A DNA stretch of 64,000 nucleotides from Diospyros lotus (lineage: Eukaryota; Streptophyta; Magnoliopsida; Ericales; Ebenaceae). The translations under genes and the position numbers were made by a program. Positions within the stretch are counted from its first letter, which is position 1. Each line of letters begins with the position of its first letter. The notes below the pieces were generated by a model. The model did no database searches and was not told the DNA's origin. It saw only the letters and a program-made list of their open reading frames with translations. The DNA lies in contig NC_068352.1 of NCBI RefSeq assembly GCF_014633365.1, positions 31,591,310-31,655,309 of the forward strand. The letters are read 5' to 3'. This document shows, piece after piece, positions 40,346 to 53,057 of this stretch.

Positions 40346-40378
40346 GTGAGGGAAGGGGGAGGCGGGGTGGGAGAAGCC

Positions 40379-40384
40379 CACGTG
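40379..40384 (-). promoter_or_regulatory. G-box / ABRE (CACGTG) in the NCED promoter
   Basis: The palindrome CACGTG in the context CCCACGTGTTAC lies about 75 bases upstream of the candidate TATA box. ACGT-core ABRE/G-box sites bind bZIP factors of the ABA response, and NCED genes are known to respond to drought and ABA. Function here is inferred from motif and position. Confidence 0.5.
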
Positions 40385-40451
40385 TTACTTCTGTGGAAAG
40401 AGAGCCCCAAAGCAAAGTGGACGATGCCTCTTAACTTTGACACGCCCCACC

Positions 40452-40482
<31 letters not shown>

Positions 40483-41751
40483 TATGATATTAATATGAAA
40501 AGTATTCTAGAGACAGGGAAGATGGTTGGGTTCTTCTTTGTTTTGTTTTTAGGTTTTGTTGTTGGCCCATTTACATGATCAAATGTGGTTTCCCCCAACT
40601 TGGAGACGTTATTAGGTTTGGTAGTTATAAACTGATTATGTACAAATAATATTTTGAAGTTTGATCACTAAGAGAGCAGAGGTAGCAGAGACTAAATTGT
40701 GAAGTTAAATTTTGAGGGGATGAGAAAGGCAACGTTGGGTCGGATTTACTTATAAAATTTTGTGCTTAATTCTCCAACCTCCACCATATAAGTCATAGAT
40801 TTAACAAAATAACGTCTGACACATCTTTCTTGACTACTATTAGTGTGCCTATCCTTCAGTCTTGCCTAATTTCCAAAATTATATCTCCCATGTTAGGTGA
40901 GTGTGATGCCATTGGTCCCTTCCTTCTATTATTTGATTTATTTTTGGCCTAAAAACTTTTGGGGGTCTTCCCAAAACGGTACACTTGGCATGCCCTTAGT
41001 GGCATGAACCTCAAAAGTAGGTCACTACAAGGTGCCCCCACGCGGTTGTTACCCCCCTCCACTCTTGAGGGATAATTCTTAAGAAATTTTGTCCCAAGTT
41101 AGGGACACCCACATAATAATTAAAATAAATACATCTTTATCAGACCTTCTTGTTAGATTCAAAGATTAATCCTATCATCAATTTTTCTGGATTTTCTCAA
41201 TGGCCAAACAAATACATTCTATTAGGGTTCTTATTATTATAAATATATATAGATGTTACATATATATAGATAGATTTTGTAGTTAGGATTGCTTTGGGTC
41301 TCTCTCTCTCTCTCTCTCCTTGATTGGGGGAGAGAGAGCCCTAATTTGATTTGTTTAAGCATTGATGAGTTATCTAACTTCCAATCATGCTCCACCAACC
41401 ATATCCTTGCTTCATATTATATGCCCTTAATTAGTTACATATATATTTTAATAACCATGTTTTGGTTAGCCATGAATGTCACGGATGACTCTATATCACA
41501 CAAAAGGTGCAATGTTTTAGATTTAAAATTGTTTAAACCAAACTAATATAATTGAGTGATTTGATAGAGATAACCCTTTGACCTCTTGCGTCAGATCTCA
41601 TCTGGGAAATACACACGCATCATGAACATTCTTAAACTTACATACGTGGAGTTCATGAAAACAACATGCTCATTAATTAATTAATTAAATCCCCATTACG
41701 CGTAATCTGCTTTTAATTTATTTGTACTTTAATCCTACTTAATTGTGTTTA

Positions 41752-41782
<31 letters not shown>

Positions 41783-42470
41783 CAAGATTCCTCGTCCATA
41801 AGGTGAGTCTTGAATTGATAGAAATATGCAAATAATATATATTGTCGGCACCCCTTTAATTGGCTATTGTTACGAGATGAGTTGTAACAAATTTTATTTT
41901 CTTTAATTTTGGAGTGCATGTGCTATTAAATGAACGATTTTATCAACTTAACCCCCCCAAAAAAAGAATCTTATCAATGTGTCATGAGTGATGATCATAG
42001 ACTTAATCGCGATTTTGTTATCATATAATTTTGTATATATTAATTAAGTTTACGAGTTCGAGATAAGCAAGATATATCTCTTTTTCCATAAACCTAAAGA
42101 TTTTATATCTTAATTTAACTTAAATTATTAAGTTAACATTGGATAGACATGGTCTCTTTTGTTTGTTTTTTAGTATATATTGGCAATGTTTTTAGCATAT
42201 ATGTCCTTCATTCTACGAGACTTGAAAAAGGATCGTATCTATATATAATCAGGCCAATCCAATCCTAGTATAAAACTAGGAAAATGATTTATGAGTCTCA
42301 CAACGACCCTAACTCAACCGATCAAATAAAGATCGCTTAAAAAAATTGAACAGGTTCAACCCTTATTAGACACATAAATATAAATGACAACATCATACGA
42401 CCCTACATTGTATTGAGTTCATGAGCTATAAATCACTCTAAACTTAAGGTTACTATCTAAAGAGAAGCGA
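40385..42470. other. NCED upstream spacer
   Basis: The distal promoter and AT-rich spacer contain (CT)n at 40452-40478 and 41299-41318, and a (TTA)n run at about 41755-41773. I see no gene. Confidence 0.45.
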
Positions 42471-42474
42471 CTAA

Positions 42475-42610
42475 GAGGGTATTTGGCTTAGCGACTTGAC
42501 TGCTTATAAGTAATCCTTTTGATTTAAATGTTGTATAGTTTATTTAGTCGTATATTTATTAAAAATTAAATAATTTAAATATTATCAAACTTAAACGCTA
42601 TTAAAAAACT
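42475..42610. mobile_element. Truncated end of the same PIF-like family
   Basis: GGGTATTTGGCTTAGCGACTTGACTGCTTATAAG and the following AT-rich 100 bases, up to AAACTCCTCCC, parallel the left end of the element at 21701-21850. No right end is seen within range, so this is probably a remnant. Confidence 0.5.
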
Positions 42611-42894
42611 CCTCCCAACCACCCTATCCCTAAACCTACTGAGTTCACTAGCTACAAACCACCCTAAACCTAAGGTTACAATCTAAAGAGAAGCCACTAA
42701 GAATTATTGGATCAATTAATGTGGGATCATAATTAGATGGCGAGTCTCCATTCCCTTACATGATTATTAGTTGCTAATCAACACGGGTTAATTAATTAAT
42801 TATTGAAACATGACCTTTGATTAATATATATATATATATATATACCCCTGTGTTCCATGATCTTGAGAAAGATTTAATTAATTTTAATTTACAG

Positions 42895-43150
42895 GTCCCA
42901 ACGAACACACCATTGAAATGCATGATTCCGTGTGAAACTGTTGACGCCATTGCTGCTGCTGCTGCAACCCACTTCTTCATGGAACCCACTGTTCTTTCAA
43001 CTCAGAAATTGAATTAATATATATATATATATATAGACACATGTGACATATTGCAGGCTGACGGAATCTGCAAGAGAGGTTTGACATCGCCAGAAATAAT
43101 GGAGGATCTGCCGCCGTCTATGCTCGGCCGGCGACACATGTCGCACGTGT
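42895..43150 (+). other. Orphan exon-like sequences, possible gene remnant
   Basis: After a TTTACAG acceptor a frame opens at about 42896 (VPTNTPLKCMIPCETV..AIAAAAATHFFMEPTVL) and reaches a stop at 43015-43017. After a (TA)n run and an ATATTGCAG acceptor (ending about 43057), a second frame reads ADGICKRGLTSPEIMEDLPP and continues to a TAG at about 43150. The codon pattern looks protein-like and the second piece is GC-rich against its surroundings. I recognise no family, and no start exon is apparent. Confidence 0.25.
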
Positions 43151-45069
43151 AGTGGAGTGATTGTCATGTGGGTTTGTTTCACGTGTGCACACATGGCGGT
43201 TCGTGCTAATTAATTCTAGGGTTTGATCATTAACACCACCATTGTCTTCAATGGTATACTTACTGATCACTTCCTAGTAAAGTAAAGTAGAAAATTAATA
43301 GACAATTTTAATGGGTTTAAGAAACAAGTTCATTCTACTAAATTTGTTATTTGACTCGCGAGATAGATATAATGTAGTTGATAATCATATTCGAGATTTA
43401 CAAGATTGAGTAATTAACATTAAGACATGTTTCAAATGTATATTTAACGATGTCTTTTTTTTTTTTTTTCGTAAACGAGCAAATTTAATACATAAAAATA
43501 AAAAGAATTTACACAGAACAAATAGGAAAAATTTCGATCTAACACATAACAAAAAGTAAAATAGAGCTATCACAACGAAAGAAAATTACAAAACATGCAA
43601 AATCACAACACAAATAAGCTGATTATCTAGCAAACTCAATCTACTTCTTTTGACGATCATCTCTAGTCGAGATGGATCAACAGTGATGTCACAGCCCACG
43701 TGAAAGTATTTTTTTCCCTAACAAACATTTTTTTACATGGATTGTCACATTATTACTAGTTATCTTTACTGCATATGAATAGCATTATTCTACAAAAAAA
43801 TGGCGAGATTAGCCCCTTAGTATAATTAACTTTAGACCGTTAGGACAATAGAGTAAATAAATAATAAATGTGTAAGGAGCCGATATTAGGGATTATCTAT
43901 GAGATTTTTAAGCTTGCTTACCTTGAGCTAGAGGTGAACCTATCAACCTAGTAAAGATAATGTTGGGCTCAAATTCTTTAGAGATGATGTGACTCAAGAT
44001 AATTTGACTTCTCTCAATACTCTCACGCTCCCTTACCTTGAGTTGGAGACAAAATTTTGGGCCAAACAAAGATAATGTTGGGCTTAAATTTTTCGGAAGT
44101 GAAATGAGTCGAGATATTCAGAGTTTTCTTCAATATTCCAAGATTCGAATATCTTGGATCATGCCAGGTTCTTCAAAATTAGGATATGAAAGTTAGATTC
44201 TATGACTTGATTTTTAACTCAAGACGGGAGAGATGGTACTTGTTTTCTTGTCATTCATCAATATATAAGGACACACGATACGATGAAATTAGTTATTTTA
44301 TCAAAATAATTTAGTAATTTTATCTTTTTGAGAATTCCCTTGTCAAGTTATATATTAATTAAGATAAAAAAAAATCCAAACTAAAATCATATATGCATGT
44401 GATAACATGGGGAAGCAAATTAATCCTGCATGTGATAATTAATCTTATAAGATGATCGGTGCTTTGGTTGCATACAATACATGTTAATTATTTGAAGTTG
44501 GTGCATATATATATATGGGGGGATGCACCATATATATTGCTTATAAAATGGACAAAAGATGTTACATTTTCTAAATAATTAAGCACCAATAACTCTTATA
44601 TTAATTAATTAATTAAGGTGGTTGAGATGACATGCTCCTTAATCGATCAACGACTTTACCCGAAAAACCGGCCAACGGCAAAGACACAACGGACCCAGAA
44701 CCAGAGATTAGATTAAATTTAGTGCTTAATTAGCGCTAATTAAGTGATCATATTATCCTGTTGTTTGATTAATATTTCTGTGTCGTTACTTTTTTTTTGT
44801 GGGTGTGCATATAAAGTTGGGGCACAAGGAGGGGACAATGTGGGTGCCCATATTTCTTGAGGATTTTGATGATACACGTGCATCTGCATTGCATTCTCAA
44901 CACAAAGAGGATAGGGTCAATGAACTCCAAAAACAAGGGCACCATACCCCTTAAAACGACATCTCATGATCACCCTTTAGAACAAGTATCCTTACCCTTT
45001 CTTCTATCTCCTTGGGAAGAGAGTGAGAGAGAAGAGTATTGGGTAATAGGAAAAGACATGCAGGCCTAA
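43151..45069. other. AT-rich spacer
   Basis: I see no gene. A partial internal similarity exists between 43905-43975 and 44030-44100 (phrases around CTTACCTTGAG and AAAGATAATGTTGGGCT), a degenerate repeat of about 120-base period. Confidence 0.4.
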
Positions 45070-46085
45070 GAGGGTGTTTGATCAAGTGATTTGGCCATTT
45101 ATAAGTTATGTAGTATTTTTTTTGTTAAGTATTTGATAATATTAAGAAGGTGTTTGTAAAAACGCTATTAGCAGCTTATTGGGTCGATCGATTAATTTAT
45201 TATTTTGTTCTCAAATATTTTTAATATTTATACATTTGTCTCTATTATGAACGTTACATGTTATTCTCCATTGCTCTCTTCTCCCATCTTTCGTTGGCTT
45301 CTGGCCATTAGTGTCATCACCCTTTCTCCTTAACCGTCGTCGCCATAGTCCAGTTGGGCCGCCGCACGTTGCCTCGTGTTAGGTCACGCCATCGTCGGAT
45401 TTGCTTCCAAATTCGCCATCACAAGCTGCCCAGTGTCATAGACCCTCTTCCATTACTGTTGTCGCCTCTCTTCCATAACTGTCATTGTCGTCGTCCAGCT
45501 AGGCTGCCGCAAGCCACCTAGTGTTAGTGGGTCGCGCCATTACTGAATCTGCTTCCAAATCTGTAGCCACAAGCTGTCTTCTATTTGGGTTGTGCCATCA
45601 TCTACTGTCTAGTATAAACATTTTAGAAATAATTTATTTAAATATTAATGTTTTAAATGTATTAATAAAATATAAAATAAAAAATTATATATAATGTATC
45701 AACACATATATTTAATATTTTTATGAAGTAAACCTAAATTTGTAAACATAAAATATTGTATTAATATATTTTTTTAATAATTATGTATAATTTATCAACT
45801 TGTAATTGTAAGTATTTTATCAATTAAAAATTAATTTATAATTTTTTTTATAAAAATAGTATTTTTATGAATTTTATTTGTATTATTCAATATCATGTTT
45901 ATTTTAGTCTTTTTGTCAAGTTCTGACAAGTTATCAGCTTTTACAAACCAAACACATAACTATTAACTAATAATTTAAAAGTATATTTATTTAAGCATAT
46001 TATTGACTTAAATGCTACATATCTTTTATGCTAAAAATTAACTAGTTTAAAAGCTCAAATAAAAAACGATAAGCCAAACAATCTC
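45070..46085. mobile_element. PIF/Harbinger-like non-autonomous element, about 1.0 kb, TAA target duplication
   Basis: The left end GAGGGTGTTTG and the right end CAAACAATCTC are imperfect inverted repeats, each directly flanked by TAA (45067-45069 and 46086-46088). A 3-bp TAA/TTA duplication is characteristic of PIF/Harbinger elements. The AT-rich right half (45776-46070) matches the element at 22374-22630. The GC-richer middle (45270-45600), with phrases such as GTCGTCGCC and GGGCCGCCGCA, has no counterpart there and no open frame. No transposase is present. Confidence 0.7.
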
Positions 46086-47166
46086 TAAATAATGGGAGCA
46101 AGCAAAAAATAAGGTGGTGAGTTAGGGAGATATTTGAACAAGAATGTGGGGACTCTAGTTTGGAGTTGTAGAGTTCGATATCCAATCAATTTTTTTAGTG
46201 GGTAACGACATATGAATTTAAAACGAATTTGATATTAATAGAAATGTTCAAAAAATCGACCACTCAAAACCAATCGAAACGCGCAACTAGTCAAGGTGAC
46301 CTAGCTAGTTGTCCTTACATTCAAGAAAAGGTGTTAAAATGTGTTATGTGAAATCTTATCGGATCGGAGTGATAAAAGTGATGTTGGATAGCAGCTACAA
46401 CATTTCTGCATAAGGACACAATTGTGGGATCGATCAATTGAAGTGTGTGGGATCGATTAAAGGGTTGGATGTATATAGTGGGCTTTGGCAATGATCCACA
46501 TATTTGCCAAATTGCCAAACTGCTTTAATTCTTCTTCTTCTTTTGTGCACTTGTACCTGATAATGCATGTGAATCATTTTGATCTCCACTTCCACTTGAA
46601 GCCCTTCATCCCTTGTTGAAGCAAAGCTCGCAATTCCCATGGCCAATCTCCTTTTGCAATGAGCCTTTGGACCCTACTACCAATTTGACATTGAGGTTGG
46701 TCACCCACTCACTTTCATCTCTATAATGCTAATTATGTCTTTTTTTTGTTTAAAATTATGAAAAAAAGAATAATCGTTAAATATAGCATAGACGTGCCTT
46801 TATCATTACGTAAAATATTTTGGAACGACATTAGTTGCCCTTGTAAGGTATCGGACGCGTGTACGAATTCGGGGAATTTTTTTTTTCTCTAACGTGAAGA
46901 ATGTGACAAATTACAATTAGTAGCCATATTAAATGGCAAAAGGGGATGTAGAAATTGCTTGCCGTGAAGGAGATTGAAGGGCGGGGTGACGTGGAGTGTC
47001 TTGAACGTACCAAAATGGGACACGTCATGACCCACACGGCGCCGGCAAGGTGTCAGCAGCCGCAGAAGGGCACTTGGATGTCCACAGTGGTGGCCAACAT
47101 GGCCACATGTTCTATCCAATCAACCCCATCTTTTACTCTTTGCCATCCATCCCTTTCTTGTTGGAG

Positions 47167-47169
<3 letters not shown>

Positions 47170-47199
<30 letters not shown>
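47170..47199. repeat. (TA)n microsatellite
   Basis: An uninterrupted run of about 15 TA units. Similar shorter runs lie at 42824-42844, 43016-43035, 52235-52250 and 55625-55649. Confidence 0.9.
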
Positions 47200-47207
<8 letters not shown>

Positions 47208-49056
47208 TGTCCATATGGCCAAGCCATGCATGGCAACAAGTGGTCAAACCTTGATATTATTATAGTTTCTCACATGTCACGTGTACTATGCTGCTGGCTT
47301 GAATTGAAAAATTCAAGCGATCGGGACATAATTTATCCCATTTTAATTTATTAATAATTGACGTATTAATCATTTAAAACATATAATAGAAAAACTCACG
47401 TATAGAGCAGTTTAACATAACATCATTTCTTTTATTAATTCTCCTTCTTACCTTTAACCTCGTGAATATATGACAGTTGACATACATCAAATTCGAATCT
47501 TATAACATCTTAAATCTCTCTCAAAAAGATGTGACTCACTATTGAAAGAGCATTGCTATACACAAATTTGGATAGCGAGAAAAGTTAATTGCCTAATTAA
47601 ATTGGTTAGATTCCAAGTTATTGTGGGAAGAGAGGAAGAGAAGGTGAAAAAGAAAGAGAACAATGCAGCCAAATGTTATTAGCTACAGTAAAGTACGTAA
47701 ATAGTTCGAAAACGTTGTATCGGTATTTTTGAACCATTTTTAAAATGAAAAATATTTTCCGTTTCGGAACTGTTTACACTTATTTTTAAAAAATAATATT
47801 TATTTTTTTATTTTTATTTTGTATTAAAAATATTTTTTATTTTTATTTTCGTACAATTTAGGTGAACTGGGCCAAGTAATGGGCTTGAATGGGAGGTCTA
47901 GTCTTGCTGCTTTCTGCCCTTGAGGAGGCCCACCTCCTTTTCCCACGTCCACACTTGTTGGGTTGGGGGCTCTGAGCTGACCCATTGACAAGACCAAACC
48001 AAGCTCGCCTCGAGGATAAAATGTCGCTTATAACCTTATCTAAACACTATTTGACTATAAAAATATCATTGTCAAATCAACACGACACCAGCTAATAGGC
48101 TAATAGGCTATGCCATGCATGAAAAAATTCTTTACAATAATGTGAATCGTCTTCGTAATGATGTAATGGCAGCGTTGTTTGGGGGAATATGGTGCTAACG
48201 TGTGTTGTATGAGGGGGCAAGACGCCTTGGGTGGATGGCTATTATTGGCCAGAAATGAACTGAGGCAACATAACATTCTGCATCCGCTTCCTACTTTGCC
48301 CAATTATTGGAGCTTCTTTGGGGTGGGGGGTGTTCCTGTTAGCCCCTGATCTGAGACTGGGCAATTCTCAGCTTGGACACATTATGAGGGCAACCTTTAA
48401 TAATTGGGGCACAAGAATATTCCGGATATGGATGCCATTCCAATCCAAGGAAAGACATAGGACGCATGCCCTTCTATCTCCCTCCTTCTATCCATTTCTT
48501 TTGATCATTATGCTTTGCATTTGAGTGGTCTTGGACTCCCAAAAGATCTCTCCTTCATTTTAGAGTAGTGTAATAAATGAGTAAGATAAAATTATATGAA
48601 GATAATTTATACGTAAGATTTAAGATAATTTATTTAAAAATAAAGAAGATAAATTTATTTAAAAAATTTAAAATAAGAAATTACATGACTTCTTTTCAGA
48701 TAAATTTAACAAACATAATGAAAAGTACTTTTGTTTAAAATATTTTTTATATACTACTTTTTTTTAGTCTATATCTTAGTTAACAAACACTACTTAAATT
48801 AAAAATAAATCCAAAAAAAAAATTATCGATGCAAAACGAGATGTAAATTAACAAATATTAGTGACATTTAAGAATAATCGTGGTGTCCATTAGACCAATT
48901 GGGAAGATGATTTGTGGGTTCGCAAAATTTTGAGTAATGGGTTATATGAATCGGATAATCACTAATTACTATATGAATTTAATTAAAGAATAGTATACGA
49001 TTCTTGTCATTTCTTTTTGTCAATAAATAGTTCATGCCCTAAATGCCAAACCTAAC

Positions 49057-49072
49057 CCCCCCCCCCCCCCCC
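49057..49072. repeat. Poly(C) tract
   Basis: About 16 C in a row in an otherwise AT-rich spacer; the length is likely to be unstable. Confidence 0.9.
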
Positions 49073-49849
49073 CACCAAAAGAGGGCTTTCATGGTCCAAA
49101 CGGAAACTAAACCTACCCAACAAAATGTTAATTATTTCCCCCAAGGCCTTTTTGGTCAAACCCTAGTCCCTAAGACAAAAATCCTTATCCTTTATGATCC
49201 TCCTTATCTTAATTGCATGCTATATGTGGACTGTTCTTCTATCCAAAAGGCATGTACCTGTTGTGTAAATAATATAATATTATATGAGCTTTAACCTTGC
49301 TTATCTGACTCATTGCCACTCCTTCGCCGACCAAATTACAGAATAACAGAGGAGATTTATTTAGATTTAACTTTATGTCACGTTTTCTCTTTTTTTTACT
49401 TTTTTTCATAACTGTCATCACCTTAAATCAAATTAAATCATGCTATGGTACCTGCAAAGTTAGGTAATATTGTTTGTAACCTGTACCATTATATACACAG
49501 AATAATATTTTAATATTATGAAACCCTATTAGTTAATAATTTTTATAATAAGATTTAAACTCATAATTAATTGTCATCTAATGAATATTTAATTAATGAT
49601 AAAAAGTAGGTAAAATGGTTTGTGAATTATTATTATAACTAAAAAAATAATATTTTAATTTAAAAGAAAAACATGGGAAACAAAAGGATCCTTCTTTAGA
49701 TAATTATTCCCATAAAGCCTCGAATCAAGGACTTTACTTTTAAAAGAACCAATTGAAAGAGACGTTTTTGTAAAGTGATTGGTTGATTGAGAGAGAGAGA
49801 AAGAGATCTTTTTTTTAACACTGGGTAACGGCTCAACGGCTAAAACCGG

Positions 49850-50160
49850 CCACACTGGAATCGACCGTTAAATTCGCGCCACGTCTGGGAAAGCAAATAG
49901 AAACTTCGGATGCAAGCCGACAAATCCAGAGAACCCATGAGCAAACGTGTGCGAGAGCCGAGTCTGTCTCACCCACCCACTCACCGACACCTGTCCCCTG
50001 CCGCCCCTCCGGGCCCCGCCGGACCTTCCGCCGAAATGCGCTCCGGCCGGTGGTCAAGACGGGTGGTGGGCGCGACCCAAATCCACCAATTTGCTTTCTG
50101 TCGTTGGGGATCTGGACCAATCAGCTCCTCCCAAGTGGAGCTCGCTCACTTATTCGTTTG
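49850..50160. other. GC-rich island in AT-rich spacer
   Basis: About 300 bases are GC-rich and CpG-containing, against strongly AT-rich surroundings, with a CCACCCACTCACCGACACC-like pyrimidine/CA segment and a GGACCAATCAG CCAAT-box-like site at about 50113. Two overlapping open frames are present (50120-49833 on -, 49947-50237 on +), neither recognisable. It resembles a detached promoter and 5' leader or a captured gene fragment. Confidence 0.35.
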
Positions 50161-50409
50161 AGATTTTATTGAATGTCAAATCTAATCAATCAAATACCCC
50201 CAACTTACACTCCTTCCGTATCCCGACAGCACAATAATATTTGATTCATCTTGAGCAATGCAGCCTCGTCACGTGTACAGATTCCTCACACTCGACGATA
50301 CATTATTTGTTTGCTCAAGATAATTAAATTCAATTTTTTTTTTAAAAAAACTTTAAATATCTTAACTCAGGTGGATTATATATATAAGGGTTAAGACATC
50401 CTATTTATG

Positions 50410-50682
50410 CCCTAGGTATAGATCAACTAGTAAAGGAAGAATTCGTTAGGGTGTTGCTCTTTAGATCCTCAGGTCTCGTGTTCGAGTCTTGCCCAAAAAA
50501 TAATTCAGTAGATAAAGAGCGATCCTAAAAATAAAAAAATACTTGCCGCCCTCACGTTTGCGGTTGTGTTAAGGGTTGAAACTTGCTTTCTGGATCTCCT
50601 AATTTACCTTTCCTGCTGGAATCGTAGAGCCGAGCAACAAGGGCATGAGTGATAGTGCGTAATTTTTTTTAAAAAAAAAAAG
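50410..50682 (+). mobile_element. Probable SINE with A tail
   Basis: A B-box-like GTGTTCGAGTCTTG at about 50479 follows a possible A box within about 60 bases, and the segment ends in a T/A-rich tail (50661-50681). The block is GC-richer than its flanks. No tRNA fold is possible. The family and exact 5' end are uncertain. Confidence 0.4.
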
Positions 50683-51269
50683 ACATCTCATTTATAAACA
50701 CTCACTACATACTTATTGTTATTAACCCTTACTAACTTAGTTATCAAAAATTATATCAAGAGACTATCACCGTCTTTTTCAGTTTTCATGTGAAAACAAA
50801 TTCTGATGATCGATTTCATCCATCTTCACAAGCGATCTTACTAAATTATTAAAAATAATAATATATTATTTTATTACTTACTAAAACAGTGGCTATATTA
50901 AAAAAAATATTTGCTAAGGGAACATCAATAAAAATATTAAATTAATATAAAAATTGACCTAACTTGAACTCTTAGCACTTTTATTTTAACATAAATGAAT
51001 GGATTTGGTACATCCACAGACCTTATACATCCTCAAAGGCTTCAGAGTGATTAACCAATTCTGTGGGCCCGGTATTTGCTCCAAATCCGACCCAACTCAA
51101 ATAAGGTTAATTTTATCTCTCCGATTCGGGTTTCATACGTTTGCTTGTATTTTTAAGTTAATTGATCGAAGTTAAATAAAATATAATTATTTTTACTCGA
51201 CAATTAAAAAAAACCCAGATTAGATTAAATGTATTTGTAAGTACTTGAATGAGGTTTAGGCCCAAATGC

Positions 51270-51415
51270 CTTAATCGGGCTGGAGTGGGCTCCACAGGAA
51301 AGTTAATGTTGGGCTTCGGTTTGGACTTTGTAGTTAAATGCAATTGCCGTAACTCGGCTGGGGTGGACTTGGCAGGGAACTTAAAGTTGGGCTCCAGTTT
51401 GGGCTTTGTAGGCCC
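51270..51415. repeat. Degenerate tandem repeat, unit about 77 bp
   Basis: CGGGCTGGAGTGGGCTCCACAGG...GGGCTTCGGTTTGGACTTTGTAG is followed by CGGCTGGGGTGGACTTGGCAGG...GGGCTCCAGTTTGGGCTTTGTAG, the same phrase with several substitutions. The tract is GC-rich. Confidence 0.75.
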
Positions 51416-51461
51416 AATTCACTATCCAATACTGGCCTCATCAGGGGTATTCTCGTCATTT

Positions 51462-52022
51462 AACATAAATTTACTCATTAAATACAAGAAAAATTTTATA
51501 TGCAATCAATTTTTTTGCTCTCTACACCCATTTTTTGAGAAAAAGACATTTTTATCCTTACTTACAGCCACCCGGCATCGTACCTTGCTTGTAGCCACCC
51601 ATCATCGCCAGCAGTCGCCCATCATTGCCGGAGGTCCAAGCTTCCACTGACTGCTACAACGAACACGGTTGCCATCAATTCCCACCTTTCATCCATCATC
51701 ACACCCATTTTCCTCTTTCTTTCTCTTTCTAGGAAAAAGATAAAGAAAGAGAGAGGAAAATAGGTTCAGTGAGAGCGATGCCGATGAAAGAGAGATAATG
51801 GGTGCAATTATGGGTAGGAGGTAGAAGTTGATGGCAGCCACCGGCAGGGGCGTAGGCCGCCGGCAATGATAGGTGATGATGGTCGACGATGAGTGATGCA
51901 AATAGATGGCTATGTACAAGGGTAGTTTTGGAAAATAATTAATAAATTACAGAAGATGACTCTGAAAAGCAAAATAGTTGGTTGTAAATAGAATTTTATT
52001 TAATACAATGACTAAACATATG
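51462..52022. mobile_element. Probable foldback element
   Basis: The left side (from ACATAAATTTACTCATTAAATAC) and the reverse complement of the right side (ending ATACAATGACTAAACATATG) are imperfectly complementary over about 60 bases. The inner parts also pair: ATCCTTACTTACAGCCACCC against the complement of GATGGCTATGTACAAGGGTAG, and CTTTCTTTCTCTTTC against GAAAGAGAGAGG at the centre (about 51713-51756). No clear target duplication was found. Confidence 0.5.
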
Positions 52023-53057
52023 ATTATGGTTGCAATCAAACTGAACTGAACAAAATTTCGCTTAGATGAGGCTCGCCTCAACTCGAAACCAATTTCTAGG
52101 CTCGAACTTGAAGTCAAACTCGATTCATGTGAACCAAGTACAAGCTCAACATTAGCTCGGGTTCCCTAGCAGGCTCAAGCTTGCCAAAACTTGTTATTTT
52201 GATTAAACCTAATTTGTTATTTTGCTTTATTTTATATATATATATATATTAATTATGTTAAATGATTAAATTAATATATATAATAATTTTAGGCATATCT
52301 AAATTAAATTATTATTATAATAATTTAAAGTTTGATAACTTTATGTTAAATAATATATTTATAAAATTATAAATAAAAGTATTAATGTATTTATAAATGA
52401 TTTTGTTTACAAACTATTCACGAACTTTTAATCGAGCATATTTACATGTTTCTGATTGAGTTTATTAGTATTCACAACTCTCTAATTGAACATATTTGTG
52501 AGTTTTAACAAGCCGAGCTTTATTAAGCTCAAATACGATTTGTTTACAAATCAAATTTCAAAATTAGGTTAAAACTCAACTTATTTACCTTAGATAACAT
52601 TTGTTAAAATGTGCAAAATAATAGAATATCAAGATAAGACCGAAATACTTTCCGGACTAAGATATGGAATGGTTAAGATAAAATTAAGAAATATTTTATA
52701 AAATTTTATTAAATTATTTGTTAAATTTTTTAAAATGCACTATAAGACACAATCATCATTTTTTTTTATCTGTGAGGACCAAAATATGCTTATTCTTGAA
52801 GGGTGAGAGATAAACATATTTTAAAAAATCAAAATAAAAAAGTCATGACTTTTTTAAAGAGTCACCAGTTAAGTATGAGAAATATATTGAAAATGACAAA
52901 TATTGAGAATGATTTCTATATCTAAACTTTTTCACTCTACATTTTAGTTAACAAATACTATCTTAACGAACAAGATTTTGTCAAGCCAACACCGAGCTAT
53001 TTGTGAATGACTCGGATCATTTGCGACTCTAATTAAACTCCAATTAATGTACCTTAA
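52023..53057. other. AT-rich spacer with AGCTCGA-type repeat remnants
   Basis: The stretch 52050-52190 is rich in CTCGA/GCTCAA phrases (GGCTCGCCTCAACTCGAAACC, GCTCAAGCTTGCC), and GCCGAGCTTTATTAAGCTCAAATACG follows at about 52512. Such phrases mark old DNA-transposon sequence in many plant genomes. I see no gene. Confidence 0.4.

Larger units (their letters stand above)
46089..49840. other. Gene-poor spacer
   Basis: No gene recognised. Visible features are a GC-richer patch at about 46930-47160 without a named frame, a long (TA)n at 47170-47199, and a poly(C) run at about 49057-49072 followed by ACCAAAAG. A - strand frame at 46434-46646 starts MAMGIASFAST but shows no domain. Confidence 0.4.
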
